From assembly GCF_014681765.1 (NCBI RefSeq), contig NZ_CP061502.1:1-64000 (forward strand): a stretch of DNA of 64,000 bases, written 5' to 3'. This document shows positions 33,960 through 42,183 of the stretch, piece after piece (positions within the stretch are counted from its first letter, which is position 1; the number at the start of each line of letters is the position of its first letter). Below the pieces are notes generated by a model, which was not told the DNA's origin, searched no databases, and saw nothing but the letters and a program-made list of their open reading frames with translations. This DNA is from Roseicitreum antarcticum. GTDB taxonomy: Bacteria; Pseudomonadota; Alphaproteobacteria; Rhodobacterales; Rhodobacteraceae. The position numbers and the translations under genes were made by a program.

Positions 33960-34202
33960 TGCGCGCACTCAAGTATCAGCGGCGCGGATATGTCATGCAG
34001 ATCGAGTCTTTGGCTGGCGGGTGTGTCGCGGCTGGTCGCAAAGCTCGACCCCAGTAAAGTCGACACGAAGGATGAAGGCGCAGTGACGCGCATCATGCTT
34101 GGGCTGCAAGAGGTTGATCCATCTATCGCCGTTGATGGGCTTGAGATTACTGATGATCATGAGACCCCAATTGAAGGGTTCTCTGAGGCGGATCAGTCGT
34201 GA
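33959..34202 (+). pseudogene. Frameshifted small phage gene
   Basis: ATG 33959 (TGATG overlap) encodes MRALKYQRRGYVMQIESLAGG, then runs to a stop at once. The +1 frame continues SRLVAKLDPSKVDTKDEGAV to TGA 34202, overlapping the next ATG. One extra base near 34,020 explains this. Probably an intact 80-residue gene with a sequencing error. Confidence 0.55.
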
Positions 34203-35041
34203 TGCTGATGCGCCAGCCCACCACTGCCCGTGTCGCTTATGCGTGGCACCGCGACTATGTCGCCGGTCTCTGCCCCGAGCAGCATGACGGTGACCCTCAG
34301 TGCGGCTGGTACAAGGCGCGCCTGATCAGTGGCGGGCCATGGGTATCAGCGCGCATCTGGCTTGAACGCGACATCGACTTTGAAACCGGCGAGTTGACCG
34401 GCCCAGAGCAGTATGTCTGCGAGGTCGATGGTCAGCGCCGCGATCCATACCGGATGTGGACGTATCTCAAGCCCATCACGAAGGCTGAATACGACAGTCT
34501 CAACCATCGCATCAGTATGATCCCTGCGATGCGCGCCACCTTGGCGAAGGTCGATCTGACCAAAACCCCCATGCTGCCGGAAAGAGAAATGATTACCAAG
34601 GAGACCGCAAAGAAGCTGGGCGATTGCTACACGAAGCTCGATGCCCTTGATCGGATCATTACCAATTTTCAAGACGATCTCATCGAGAACTTGCGTAACA
34701 TCGCGGAGTGCGAAGCTGCCAAGACGGACTGCTTGTCGACCATCGGTGAACTGGGTGGCGAGGTTCCTTCTGCTGAACGTAAGCGGCAACACTACGAAGC
34801 CGAACGCACAGCGCACCCGAAGGCCGCACAGCACCGCTGGGCGATCATCCACGACCCGACGCCCGGCGGACGCCAAAACGAAGACGGGTCTCGCAACTTT
34901 TCGTTGCGCTTCCCGGTCTTGTTGCTGACCGATTATGTCGACGATCCCGAAACTGTCGCGATCAGCGTGGCCAAAGCCCTGAATGAGGCGTTTGAGCGCG
35001 AAAAGGCTCTGCGGCCCAAAGTGGCTGAAAGCGCCGCCTAA
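34202..35041 (+). CDS. Phage protein of unknown function preceding the RecT module
   Basis: 279 residues from ATG 34202. The N-terminal part resembles a nucleic-acid or small-molecule domain (AYAWHRDYVAGLCPEQHDG, GWYKARLISGGPWVSARIWLERDIDF), then a long helix (about 130-200) and a C-terminal beta/alpha unit. No name. Lies just before the RecT-associated genes, probably co-transcribed. Confidence 0.6.
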   Translation: MLMRQPTTARVAYAWHRDYVAGLCPEQHDGDPQCGWYKARLISGGPWVSARIWLERDIDFETGELTGPEQYVCEVDGQRRDPYRMWTYLKPITKAEYDSLNHRISMIPAMRATLAKVDLTKTPMLPEREMITKETAKKLGDCYTKLDALDRIITNFQDDLIENLRNIAECEAAKTDCLSTIGELGGEVPSAERKRQHYEAERTAHPKAAQHRWAIIHDPTPGGRQNEDGSRNFSLRFPVLLLTDYVDDPETVAISVAKALNEAFEREKALRPKVAESAA

Positions 35042-35074
35042 CCTTCACCCTCAAAAACCCAAGGAGACCAACCA

Positions 35075-35934
35075 ATGAACGACCTTTCTGGATTGCCCGA
35101 CCGCCTTCACAATCAGCCGCCTGAGGCGATTGTCATGCCGACGCTGCCGGGCGAAGCCACCCTGGAGCAGGTGAAGCGCGCGAAAGAGGCGGCTGAGGCG
35201 GCGCGCACTAAGGCCGACGACAAGCAGGCAGCCTATGACGATATGGCCCATGCTGAACTGAATGCGCACGTCTCAGTGTTCTGCGATGCCGCTGGCAAAT
35301 GGCTGGACATCAAGACGGTGCAGACCGTCGATCAGGCGGAACGGCTGACCGACTTCATCACCGGCGCCCGGGGGCTTTTCAAGCGCGTCGAGGACGCCCG
35401 GAAGGCAGCGAAGAAGCCTTGGGATGATCTGGGCGCGGAGGTGCAGGAAGCCTTTACCCCGCTGACTGCCAAGCTGGATAAGCTGGGCAAAACCATGAAG
35501 GCCATGCAGGGCGACTGGCTGCGCCGTGAGAGCGACCGGCTTGCCCGCGAGAAGGCCAAGGCCGAGGCCGAGGCACGCGCGGCGCGGAAGAAGCCGAGCG
35601 CCTGGCCCGTGAGGCGGCGGAACGCAACGACATCGCCGGTCAGGTGGAAGCCGAGGCTGCGCTGAAACAGGCCAATAAGGCCGAGAAGGTTGCGGCCAAG
35701 CCGGTCAAGGCGCGCGCCGGGAGTGCCACGGGCGGCGGCCGGGCCATGGGTATGCGCAAGATCAAGGCCGCAAAGATCACCAACATCCGGGCCTGCTTTG
35801 CCTATTTTCAGGCTGACCCGGCAGTTTCAGAGTTGCTGACGCGCCTCGCCACGGCGGCGGTGCGGTCGGGCGAAATCACCCAAGATACCGCGGTCATTGC
35901 CGGTATCGACATCATTGAAACGGAAGGTGTGTAA
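35075..35934 (+). CDS. Coiled-coil protein of the recombination module (frameshifted)
   Basis: ATG 35075 with AAGGAGACC upstream. Frame 1 encodes MNDLSGLPDRLHNQPPEAIV and a long Ala/Lys/Glu coiled coil (about 35-185). A single missing base near 35,590 moves the continuation (EAEAALKQANKAEKVAAK ... AGIDIIETEGV) to another frame, stopping at 35,934 where it overlaps the next ATG. A protein of about 286 residues is expected. Common in RecT/DUF2303 modules of alphaproteobacterial phages. Confidence 0.6.
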
Positions 35935-37153
35935 TGGCTGGTACGAGCATCAAGACCCTGCCAATCCGGCAGTTGCAAAATGTCGATCAGTTGCTGATCA
36001 ACGACAACGCCCGGCAACAACTGTCGATGGTTGCAGCGAAGCACCTGAACCCTGAGCGTATGATGCGCGTCGTCGCCAATGCGATCCGCACCACGCCGAA
36101 ACTGCGCCAGTGTGAGCCTTTGAGCTTTCTTGGCGCGCTGATGCAGTGTTCGTCGTTAGGTCTAGAGCCAAACACGATACTTGGCCACGCCTATCTTGTG
36201 CCCTTTGATAAGAACGTCAAAGGCCCGGATGGCCGCTGGCAAAAGATACCCCAAGTTCAGCTGATCGTTGGCTACAAGGGCCTGATCGATTTGGCACGGC
36301 GTTCCGGGCACATCACAAGCCTTTCGGCCAACATCCACTACTCCGACGAGCTGTGGGAGTATGAGGAGGGCACCGAGGCACGCCTTCGCCACCGGCCCGT
36401 AACATGGAAGGCCAGAAGCTGCACGCCTATGCCATCGCCAAATTCAAGGATGGCGGCCACGCCTATGTGGTCTTGCCTTGGGCGCATGTGATGAAGATCC
36501 GCGACGGCGCGCAGGGTTGGCAGAGTGCCGTGAAAATGGGCAAGACCGAAGACAGCCCGTGGGCAAAGCATGAAGACGAGATGGCGAAGAAAACCGCTAT
36601 TCGCGCGCTGTCCAAGTATCTGCCGCTTTCGGTCGAGTTCATGGACGCCATGGCGGTTGATGAAGTCGGGGCCGATTATCGCGGCTTTGCCATGGACCCA
36701 AGCGGCGGCGTTGCTCAAACCGATGGGGACTACATCGACGGCGAAGCCGAAGATGGCGACGCCGACCCGGAGACGGACCAGTCAAAACCCGATCAAGAAA
36801 AGGCGGGGCGTCAAGAGGCTGAAAAGCCGAAGGAAACTGCGAAGGCCGAGGCAAAACCCGCCGAACAGGCGAAGCCCGATCAAGAAAAGTCGCAGCCCTA
36901 CGACACCCGGCCCTCGCGCACCAAGAAGCAGGAAGCATCCAGCGGCGATCAGTTGCCGCTGGATCAACCTTCGCCCCAAATGACCGCTGCCAATCGCATG
37001 GCCGATCAGATCATTGGTGAAATCAATGACGGGGTTCATCCCGATGAGGTCTACGACCTCTTCCGGGACCAGATCGCCAACCTTGAGGCAAACCCCGAAA
37101 TGAGCCCAGTTCTTGAACGGATTAATGCCGCTTTCGACCAAGCTGGAAACTGA
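35934..37153 (+). CDS. recT: RecT-family single-strand annealing recombinase (frameshifted)
   Basis: Residues 1-155 (MAGTSIKTLPIRQLQNVDQL, LGALMQCSSLGLEPNTILGHAYLVPF, VQLIVGYKGLIDLARRSGHI) are RecT. After the base near 36,400 the frame shifts and KLHAYAIAKFKDGGHAYVVLPW, MAKKTAIRALSKYLPLS continue the family, with an acidic disordered tail (about 270-380) and a helical end. One missing base explains the break. With that corrected, about 405 residues. Acts in phage DNA recombination. An exonuclease partner is not visible. Confidence 0.8.
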
Positions 37154-37178
37154 AAAACCACGACCAAAGGAGAACGAC

Positions 37179-37499
37179 GTGTCGGATGGAAACAGCCATT
37201 TTTTGATGGCGATAGGGCGGATTGATGGCGGGCTTGCCATCGAAACGGCGGATCAGGCGTTGAAAGACGTGATCGCCGCCGTCCAGCGGAGCGGCAAGAA
37301 AGGCAGTGTCACTGTCTCGCTTGATGTTTCGCCAAACGGTGAAATGGGCTTTGCGGCATCCGCAAAAGTCACTGCGAAGGCCCCGCAGGTCAATTTCGGC
37401 CAGAGCTTCTTTTTCATGGGCCGGGACGGCGCGCTGACGCGCGAAGCCCCCAGCATGCAGCAGCTTGGCCTCATGGATAAGGAGAAAACCCGTGGCTGA
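37179..37499 (+). CDS. Small phage protein next to RecT
   Basis: 106 residues from GTG 37179 with AAAGGAGAACGAC upstream. SHFLMAIGRIDGGLAIETADQALKDVIAAVQRSGKKG, then SVTVSLDVSPNGEMGFAASAKVTAKAP. Small alpha/beta protein that recurs next to DUF2303 genes. Unknown function. Confidence 0.6.
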   Translation: MSDGNSHFLMAIGRIDGGLAIETADQALKDVIAAVQRSGKKGSVTVSLDVSPNGEMGFAASAKVTAKAPQVNFGQSFFFMGRDGALTREAPSMQQLGLMDKEKTRG

Positions 37500-38358
37500 T
37501 AAGACAGAGTTTCAGGCAAAGATCGAGCACAACCTTGCGCTGGCCTCTATGGGCGGTGTCGGCTTCGACAGAAATGCTTATGGGCAGTATGCAGTTGTCC
37601 CGGATGGCCACCAACTTCAGTCTTTGGAGAAGTTTCAGGATCGCCCCAATAACATCAAAACCGATCATCGGTTTGTTTCGGCAAAGTCTTTTTCGGAATA
37701 CCTGACCCGGTTCTTCACGGACTCAATGCTGATCACAGCGTCATCAGACAAGGCGCAAATGTACGCTGTGATCGACTATCATGATGCAGATCCAGAGTGC
37801 GGTGTTGTCCTGCCAAGCCATGGCGCGCACAAGGCCATTTATACCGCGCGCAAAACTGACAAGATCAAGGCGTGGCTGTCGATGTGCAACACACCGCTGG
37901 GTCAGATCGACTTTGGTCTGTTCCTGGAAGAACGCGCGGTTGACGTGATCCAGCCAATGGCGGCGGAAATCATGGAAATGGTGATGCAGTTCGAGGCCAC
38001 CAAGAAGGTGGAATTTAAGAGCAGCACGCGCCTGGCCGACGGTTCCCGGCAGTTCAGCTACGTCGAGGATAACCAGACGCGCGGCGGGATCACACTGCCT
38101 GACAAGATCATCGTTCGCGCGCCGATCTATCAGGGTATGGAGCCCCAGGACATCAAGTTCCTGCTGCGCTACCGGATCAACGAAGGGTCTTTGAAGTTCA
38201 TCATCAAGATGCACGACGAGGAAGAAGTCTTGCGAGATGCCTTCGAGCGGTGCGTGGACGCCGTGCAGCACGACGTTAAGCCCACCCAAACCGTCTACTG
38301 GTCGAGTAACCGGAAAACCCGCGCCGCCGGTCATTCCGGCGCGCCTGAGCAGCAATAG
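37492..38358 (+). CDS. DUF2303-like phage recombination-module protein
   Basis: 288 residues from GTG 37492 (AAGGAG upstream), overlapping the previous gene by 8 bases. FVSAKSFSEYLTRFFTDSMLITASSDKAQMYAVIDYH and TLPDKIIVRAPIYQGMEPQDIKFLLRYRI are typical of DUF2303, a protein usually coupled to RecT in phages of alphaproteobacteria. Biochemical function unknown. Confidence 0.75.
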   Translation: MADKTEFQAKIEHNLALASMGGVGFDRNAYGQYAVVPDGHQLQSLEKFQDRPNNIKTDHRFVSAKSFSEYLTRFFTDSMLITASSDKAQMYAVIDYHDADPECGVVLPSHGAHKAIYTARKTDKIKAWLSMCNTPLGQIDFGLFLEERAVDVIQPMAAEIMEMVMQFEATKKVEFKSSTRLADGSRQFSYVEDNQTRGGITLPDKIIVRAPIYQGMEPQDIKFLLRYRINEGSLKFIIKMHDEEEVLRDAFERCVDAVQHDVKPTQTVYWSSNRKTRAAGHSGAPEQQ

Positions 38359-38367
38359 GAGCAGCAT

Positions 38368-38809
38368 GTGGCCCATAACCTGACAGAGATTCACAGGATG
38401 CGGCGATTGTCGCCAGCCAGAATGACCACCTGCTCCAATTTTGAGCGCATGGAGGAAATCATGGCTGAACATGAAGCGATCAAAAGCAAAGACGCGCGTT
38501 CAGATCGCCAGAATGAAGCTGATGAAGCTCAAGGCGGCGGCATGATCTACCGCAAGTATGAGTTCCCATTGTCGATCAGACTGCAAAGGTCTGGTTTGTT
38601 GAAATCCCCGGGCGCCAGAAGACCGCCCTGCATGACGAGATGATCCCAAAATCCGTGAATGTCATGCTGGGGCTGGTCTCGCGCAAGCTCCCGACAGGTT
38701 TCGAACGCACATCCAGCTGGCAGTACCGGAAAACATCGCTGACGCGGCCTATGCCGATCAGCCGCGCGGCCCTGTGGTCGATCCCATGAAATCGAAAAAG
38801 CAAAGGAAT
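38368..38809 (+). pseudogene. Phage gene with several frameshifts
   Basis: GTG 38368 starts MAHNLTEIHR. A different frame continues DAAIVASQND, and a third gives FERMEEIMAEHEAIKSKDARSD. Later ALHDEMIPKSVNVMLGLVSRKLPTGF and an alternative IQLAVPENIADAAYADQPRG appear. At least four single-base losses are needed to join them. No premature stops are seen in the joined reading, which suggests sequence error rather than decay. Confidence 0.5.
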
Positions 38810-39016
38810 ATGGCAATGACATCCACCACCCAGGCTGTCGTAGACCTGCATGAAGCAGCAATGCGGGCGAAGTATCTCGCGGATGAGGCAGGCGACAGCC
38901 GCCTGTTTCACCTGCGCCAGATCAGCGCCTACACCGGGCGTCTGGTCGAGGGGGTGCCACCCAACCCGGCACCTGTGTTTCACAGTGTGCGGGCGATTCA
39001 TGGGAGCCGGGCATGA
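38810..39016 (+). CDS. Small phage protein
   Basis: 68 residues from ATG 38810 with AAAGGA upstream. TSTTQAVVDLHEAAMRAKYL, then DSRLFHLRQISAYTGRLVEG: two helices. Unknown. Ends ATGA-coupled with the next frame at 39,013. Confidence 0.5.
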   Translation: MAMTSTTQAVVDLHEAAMRAKYLADEAGDSRLFHLRQISAYTGRLVEGVPPNPAPVFHSVRAIHGSRA

Positions 39017-39260
39017 CCGAACAGCACACCCCAACCGAGGACCAGATCGCAACTGTGATCGAACGTACGGCGGAGATCCTCGCAAGCTGGCGATAGCCTA
39101 TCTGCGCGCCCAGAAACGCGCGCGCGATCCGAAGTGTATGCGGGCTTCATGGGACATCACCGATCTGTCGATTGCCACCTTGAAAGGCAGCGTGCGGAGG
39201 CAATGCGCGCCGTCGAAAGGGGAGCGTCGCGTCAAGACGCAAAAGGAGGTTTCGGAGTGA
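39013..39260 (+). pseudogene. Frameshifted small phage gene
   Basis: ATG 39013 starts MTEQHTPTEDQIATVIERTAEILASWR and stops at 39,096. Other frames carry AYLRAQKRARDPK and RQRAEAMRAVERG up to 39,260. The fragments look coding, broken by two or more indels. Confidence 0.4.
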
Positions 39261-39454
39261 TCGCCACCATCCCCGCCACCACATCATACGCAGCGCGCGC
39301 AGCCCCACCCGCGCGCGTAACGCTGCCTAAGGCGCAATTCATCATCCCGCACGACGACCGCAGCGACACAGCGCCCCGTGGTGCGCCGATCCGAGCCAAT
39401 CGCGGCTACCGCGAAGATCGGGTGATCGACTGGGCTTGGAGGTGCGCGCGATGA
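39257..39454 (+). CDS. Small phage protein with Pro/Arg-rich sequence
   Basis: 65 residues from GTG 39257 with AAAGGAGG upstream, overlapping the previous stop. MIATIPATTSYAARAAPPAR then AQFIIPHDDRSDTAPRGAP and a Trp-containing end. Unknown. Confidence 0.45.
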   Translation: MIATIPATTSYAARAAPPARVTLPKAQFIIPHDDRSDTAPRGAPIRANRGYREDRVIDWAWRCAR

Positions 39455-39636
39455 CGCCTGACACGCTCACAGACGCTTTGCCGCGCTCAGGACACGATCA
39501 CGGCGTTTGAGTCCGCATGTCGCAAAATCCTGCCGCTGATCGAAGCGGCAAGTCGAGAAGAAGTCACGGATGTCGCCGACTGGACGAGGCGGAGGACAGA
39601 TCCGCGCGGCGATGGATCACAAAGGAGTAAATCATG
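39451..39636 (+). pseudogene. Frameshifted small phage gene
   Basis: ATG 39451 (ATGA overlap) begins MTPDTLTDALPRS. The frame shifts and continues DTITAFESACRKILPLIEAA to TGA 39636. One lost base near 39,495. Confidence 0.4.
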
Positions 39637-40210
39637 AAGCTACTGCGTGAAGCAACCTGAAATAGAAACACCTGCTGCGATGGCGCTGCGTCCCGTCGAT
39701 CACCGGGGTTCCGGTGCCGTGGTTTGTCACGAAGAGGACCGAGGCTGGCCTTTGGGATTAGTGAATATCGAACGCAGTCGGATGCTGGAAGCGATGCGCT
39801 TTTGAAAAGTGCTGGGTAAGCGGCCAGAAGCTAGGGCGCTACAAGGCGTTTTGCATTGGTCCCATGTGCGCGATTAACAGAACCGCCGGTGATCCACCGA
39901 CGCGGAAAGACATAGCCCTGTGGTCAGTTCAGGTTTGCCGTTCATGTCACGACCAAGGGCCGGCGCGCGGCGCGCAACGAGATCAGCAGATCGAGGGTCA
40001 GGCGTCGATGGTGTCGGCATCAGCGCAACCCGGCGTGACTGGCGTCTGGGTCACAAGCAACTCCGAATATCATCGGGGAAGGGGCTTTTACCTTGGCGAT
40101 TATCGAGGTGATGGTGGGCAGAAGGCCGCCTGCCACCCGACGAGTATTAGCTTCGGTCGATAGCGGCATCCATCACCTTAAAGTTGGCGCGCGATGAAGG
40201 GTACGCAATG
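39634..40210 (+). pseudogene. Conserved phage protein broken by several indels
   Basis: Across frames: RWRCVPSITGVPVPWFVTKR, then MLEAMRFEKCW, GQKLGRYKAFCIGPMCAINR, DPPTRKDIALWSVQVC, and VTSNSEYHRGRGFYLGDY. These resemble a known small phage protein with C-x-C-G..G...IGPMC..NR. At least five single-base errors disrupt it. Joined length would be about 180 residues. Confidence 0.5.
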
Positions 40211-40259
40211 AAAGCGCTGGCCTTTTATCGGCGCCGCGCTGAATCGCTGGCCCCCCACC

Positions 40260-40464
40260 CCGGAGCCACGCCAATGACCTACTACAGCGAACGCCTCAAC
40301 TCACCAGCGGCTGGGTATCCCAATGACTCCACACGGCAGGCACAACCCCACACACGGAGACAAACAATGCTGACGAAAACACCGAAATCTTGGCGCCGAA
40401 GTTGAACGCACCTTGCCGCCGAGCACTTGTCAAGGCCGTTACTGGACAGCAGTTCTGGCGCTGC
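40260..40464 (+). repeat. Left copy of a duplicated segment, with many single-base losses
   Basis: Matches 40,980-41,196 nearly base for base but is about 12 bases shorter. Each difference is a single missing base, mostly in short homopolymers (CAAAACAATG versus CAAACAATG; GAAAAACACC versus GAAAACACC; AAGGGCCG versus AAGGCCG). It includes the truncated start of a gene homologous to that at 41,093. Confidence 0.8.
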
Positions 40465-40488
40465 GCATGACACGAAGGAGATAGGCGC

Positions 40489-40695
40489 ATGACAGAAGTC
40501 AAAGATCATCTTCGCCTCAACCCGCGCGCCGAAACCGCGCTGCGCGGTGGCAGGGCTCAGTATCGGCAGCCGCCAAGGCAGGCCCGGCGCATACTGTTTT
40601 GGTACTACCTGATCGCCAAGTGGCGAAATCTGACAATGCACGAACGCAACGCTCTGCATGGCGAGCTACTGATGCACTCGGACCTAGATTGGTGA
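40489..40695 (+). CDS. Small basic phage protein
   Basis: 68 residues from ATG 40489, with AAGGAG upstream. MTEVKDHLRLNPRAETALRG, then ILFWYYLIAKWRNLTMHERN. Basic helices with Trp. Unknown. After it, 40,696-40,979 holds fragments of another frameshifted gene (VKAKIRGIACRPMRW, AEIAVKC) that I cannot join. Confidence 0.5.
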   Translation: MTEVKDHLRLNPRAETALRGGRAQYRQPPRQARRILFWYYLIAKWRNLTMHERNALHGELLMHSDLDW

Positions 40696-40979
40696 AAGCA
40701 AAAATCCGCGGGATCGCGTGCCGCCCGATGCGCTGGCATTCCTGCAGCTGGCGGCAGAGTCGGCTGAACGCCAGAAGGGGGGGGATGATCCGAGGCCGCT
40801 ATGGCGAGATCGCCGTGAAATGTGTCCTTCTCCGATGGTCGATGCGCATTGCCATGGCCAGCAACACGCGGCCACAGCGAAAATCATGGCACAGCGGGCG
40901 ACCTTGACGCCACCAACAGCGTCGGTCGGCGAGTGTATCGCCTGCCGCCAAAAACTCCCTCCGATCAAACCCCTCACCC

Positions 40980-41196
40980 CCCGGAGCCGCACCCATAACC
41001 TACTACAGCGAACGCCTCAACTCCACCAGCGGCTGGGTATCCCAACTGACCTCCACACGGGCAGGCACAACCCCACACACGGAGACAAAACAATGCTGAC
41101 GAAAAACACCGAAATCTTGCGCGCCGAAGTTGAACGCCACCTTGCCGCCGATGCACTTGTCAAGGGCCGTTACTGGACAGCAGGCTCTGGCGCTGC
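40980..41196 (+). repeat. Right copy of the duplicated segment
   Basis: Intact version of the repeat, ending in the first 35 codons of the gene at 41,093. The identity between copies over 200 bp means the duplication is recent or the left copy is an assembly artefact. Confidence 0.8.
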
Positions 41197-41746
41197 TGGC
41201 GGCACGGGCTGCTTTATCGGATGCCTCACGCACTCCAGAGACCCCGCGCCTGCTTTTGAGCGGTTTGGCTTGCCAATCGAACTCTTGCGCGTGGCGGAAA
41301 ATATTTTTGAGGCGCTGCCGGAGGCTGATGGAAAGGCGTTTTTTGCCGCTTTGCCAGACGCTGTTGGGCGCGACGGCAAAGACCTGAGGCGGGTTGTGTG
41401 GGCGTTTCTTGCGGCTGAATTGCGGGCGCTGCCGAGGACAACCGACGCGGTGCAGGCGGTAATTGATCCTGTCATTGCGGGCATGGATTTGCTTGCTGCT
41501 GGCAAGAATTGGCCTGACGCCGCCCGTGCCGCCTATGCCGCCCGTGCCGCCCGTGCAGCCTATGCCGCCTATGCCGCCGCCCGTGCCGCCTATGCCACCG
41601 CCGATGCAGCCTATGCCGCCTATGCCGCCGATGCAGCCTATGCCGCCTATGCCGCCACCTATGCAGCCCGTGCCGACGCCGATGCCGCCTATGCCGCCCG
41701 ATTGCGCCAGCGCGACACGCTGCTTGCGCTGATCGCCGCCGCTTAA
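41093..41746 (+). CDS. Phage protein ending in an Ala-Ala-Tyr/Arg tandem repeat
   Basis: 217 residues from ATG 41093 (CGGAGACAAAACA upstream). The first 140 residues look folded (MLTKNTEILRAEVERHLAAD, GCFIGCLTHSRDPAPAFERFGLPIELLRVAE). Residues about 143-205 are a tandem repeat of AAY and AAR triplets, coded by GCC GCC TAT/CGT. Such repeats form long amphipathic helices in some phage proteins. Function unknown. The reverse strand also has a long Gly/His/Arg-rich open frame, which is an artefact of the repeat. Confidence 0.7.
   Translation: MLTKNTEILRAEVERHLAADALVKGRYWTAGSGAAGGTGCFIGCLTHSRDPAPAFERFGLPIELLRVAENIFEALPEADGKAFFAALPDAVGRDGKDLRRVVWAFLAAELRALPRTTDAVQAVIDPVIAGMDLLAAGKNWPDAARAAYAARAARAAYAAYAAARAAYATADAAYAAYAADAAYAAYAATYAARADADAAYAARLRQRDTLLALIAAA
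41524..41703 (+). repeat. GCCGCCTAT/GCCGCCCGT tandem repeat
   Basis: Nine-base units with small variations repeated about 20 times within the 41,093 gene, encoding Ala-Ala-Tyr, Ala-Ala-Arg and Ala-Asp-Ala. Prone to length change by slippage. Confidence 0.85.
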
Positions 41747-41782
41747 CCACCCCACACCACAAGCACACACCGGAGAACGACA

Positions 41783-42040
41783 ATGAAAATCACCAAAACA
41801 ATCACCGCCCTGACCCCCACACGGCCACTGACCCGCAACGCTGACGGAGAGATCATCACCCTGCGCCGGGTCCAGGAAATCCCCGCCGACTGGTCGCACA
41901 TGGGTGTCGGTGCAATGCGCGCGCGGATCGCGGAACAGGAAGCGCATGCAGCAAAGCTGGCCGATGAGGCGCGCTGCGAGGCCGATGGATTCATCACGGT
42001 GTACCGGGTGCACGATGCCACTTTTACGGGGTTTAAATGA
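41783..42040 (+). CDS. Small phage protein
   Basis: 85 residues from ATG 41783 (CGGAGAACGACA upstream). MKITKTITALTPTRPLTRNA, then a helix with EAHAAKLADEARCEADG and GFITVYRVHDATFTGFK. Unknown. Ends overlapping the next ATG. Confidence 0.6.
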   Translation: MKITKTITALTPTRPLTRNADGEIITLRRVQEIPADWSHMGVGAMRARIAEQEAHAAKLADEARCEADGFITVYRVHDATFTGFK

Positions 42041-42183
42041 TGGACAATGACATGATGCAGATCCCCGGCTGGGAGGCGCTGATCGACGCCACCGGCACGG
42101 ACGACTGCGCCACGGGCTGCGGCTGGTGGATAGTGCCCAGCGTCCTGGGTGGCGCGGCGATCTGGGCATGGGTGCTGACATGA
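42037..42183 (+). CDS. Tiny phage membrane protein
   Basis: 48 residues from ATG 42037 (ATGA overlap). MMDNDMMQIPGWEALIDATG, then a hydrophobic C-terminal span (GWWIVPSVLGGAAIWAWVL). Unknown. Confidence 0.5.
   Translation: MMDNDMMQIPGWEALIDATGTDDCATGCGWWIVPSVLGGAAIWAWVLT

Noticed and set aside
41517-41703. Tandem repeat considered as a CRISPR array or diversity-generating element
   Set aside because: Units are 9 bp, in frame, and translate to a regular Ala-Ala-Tyr/Arg helix; no spacers, no reverse transcriptase gene.
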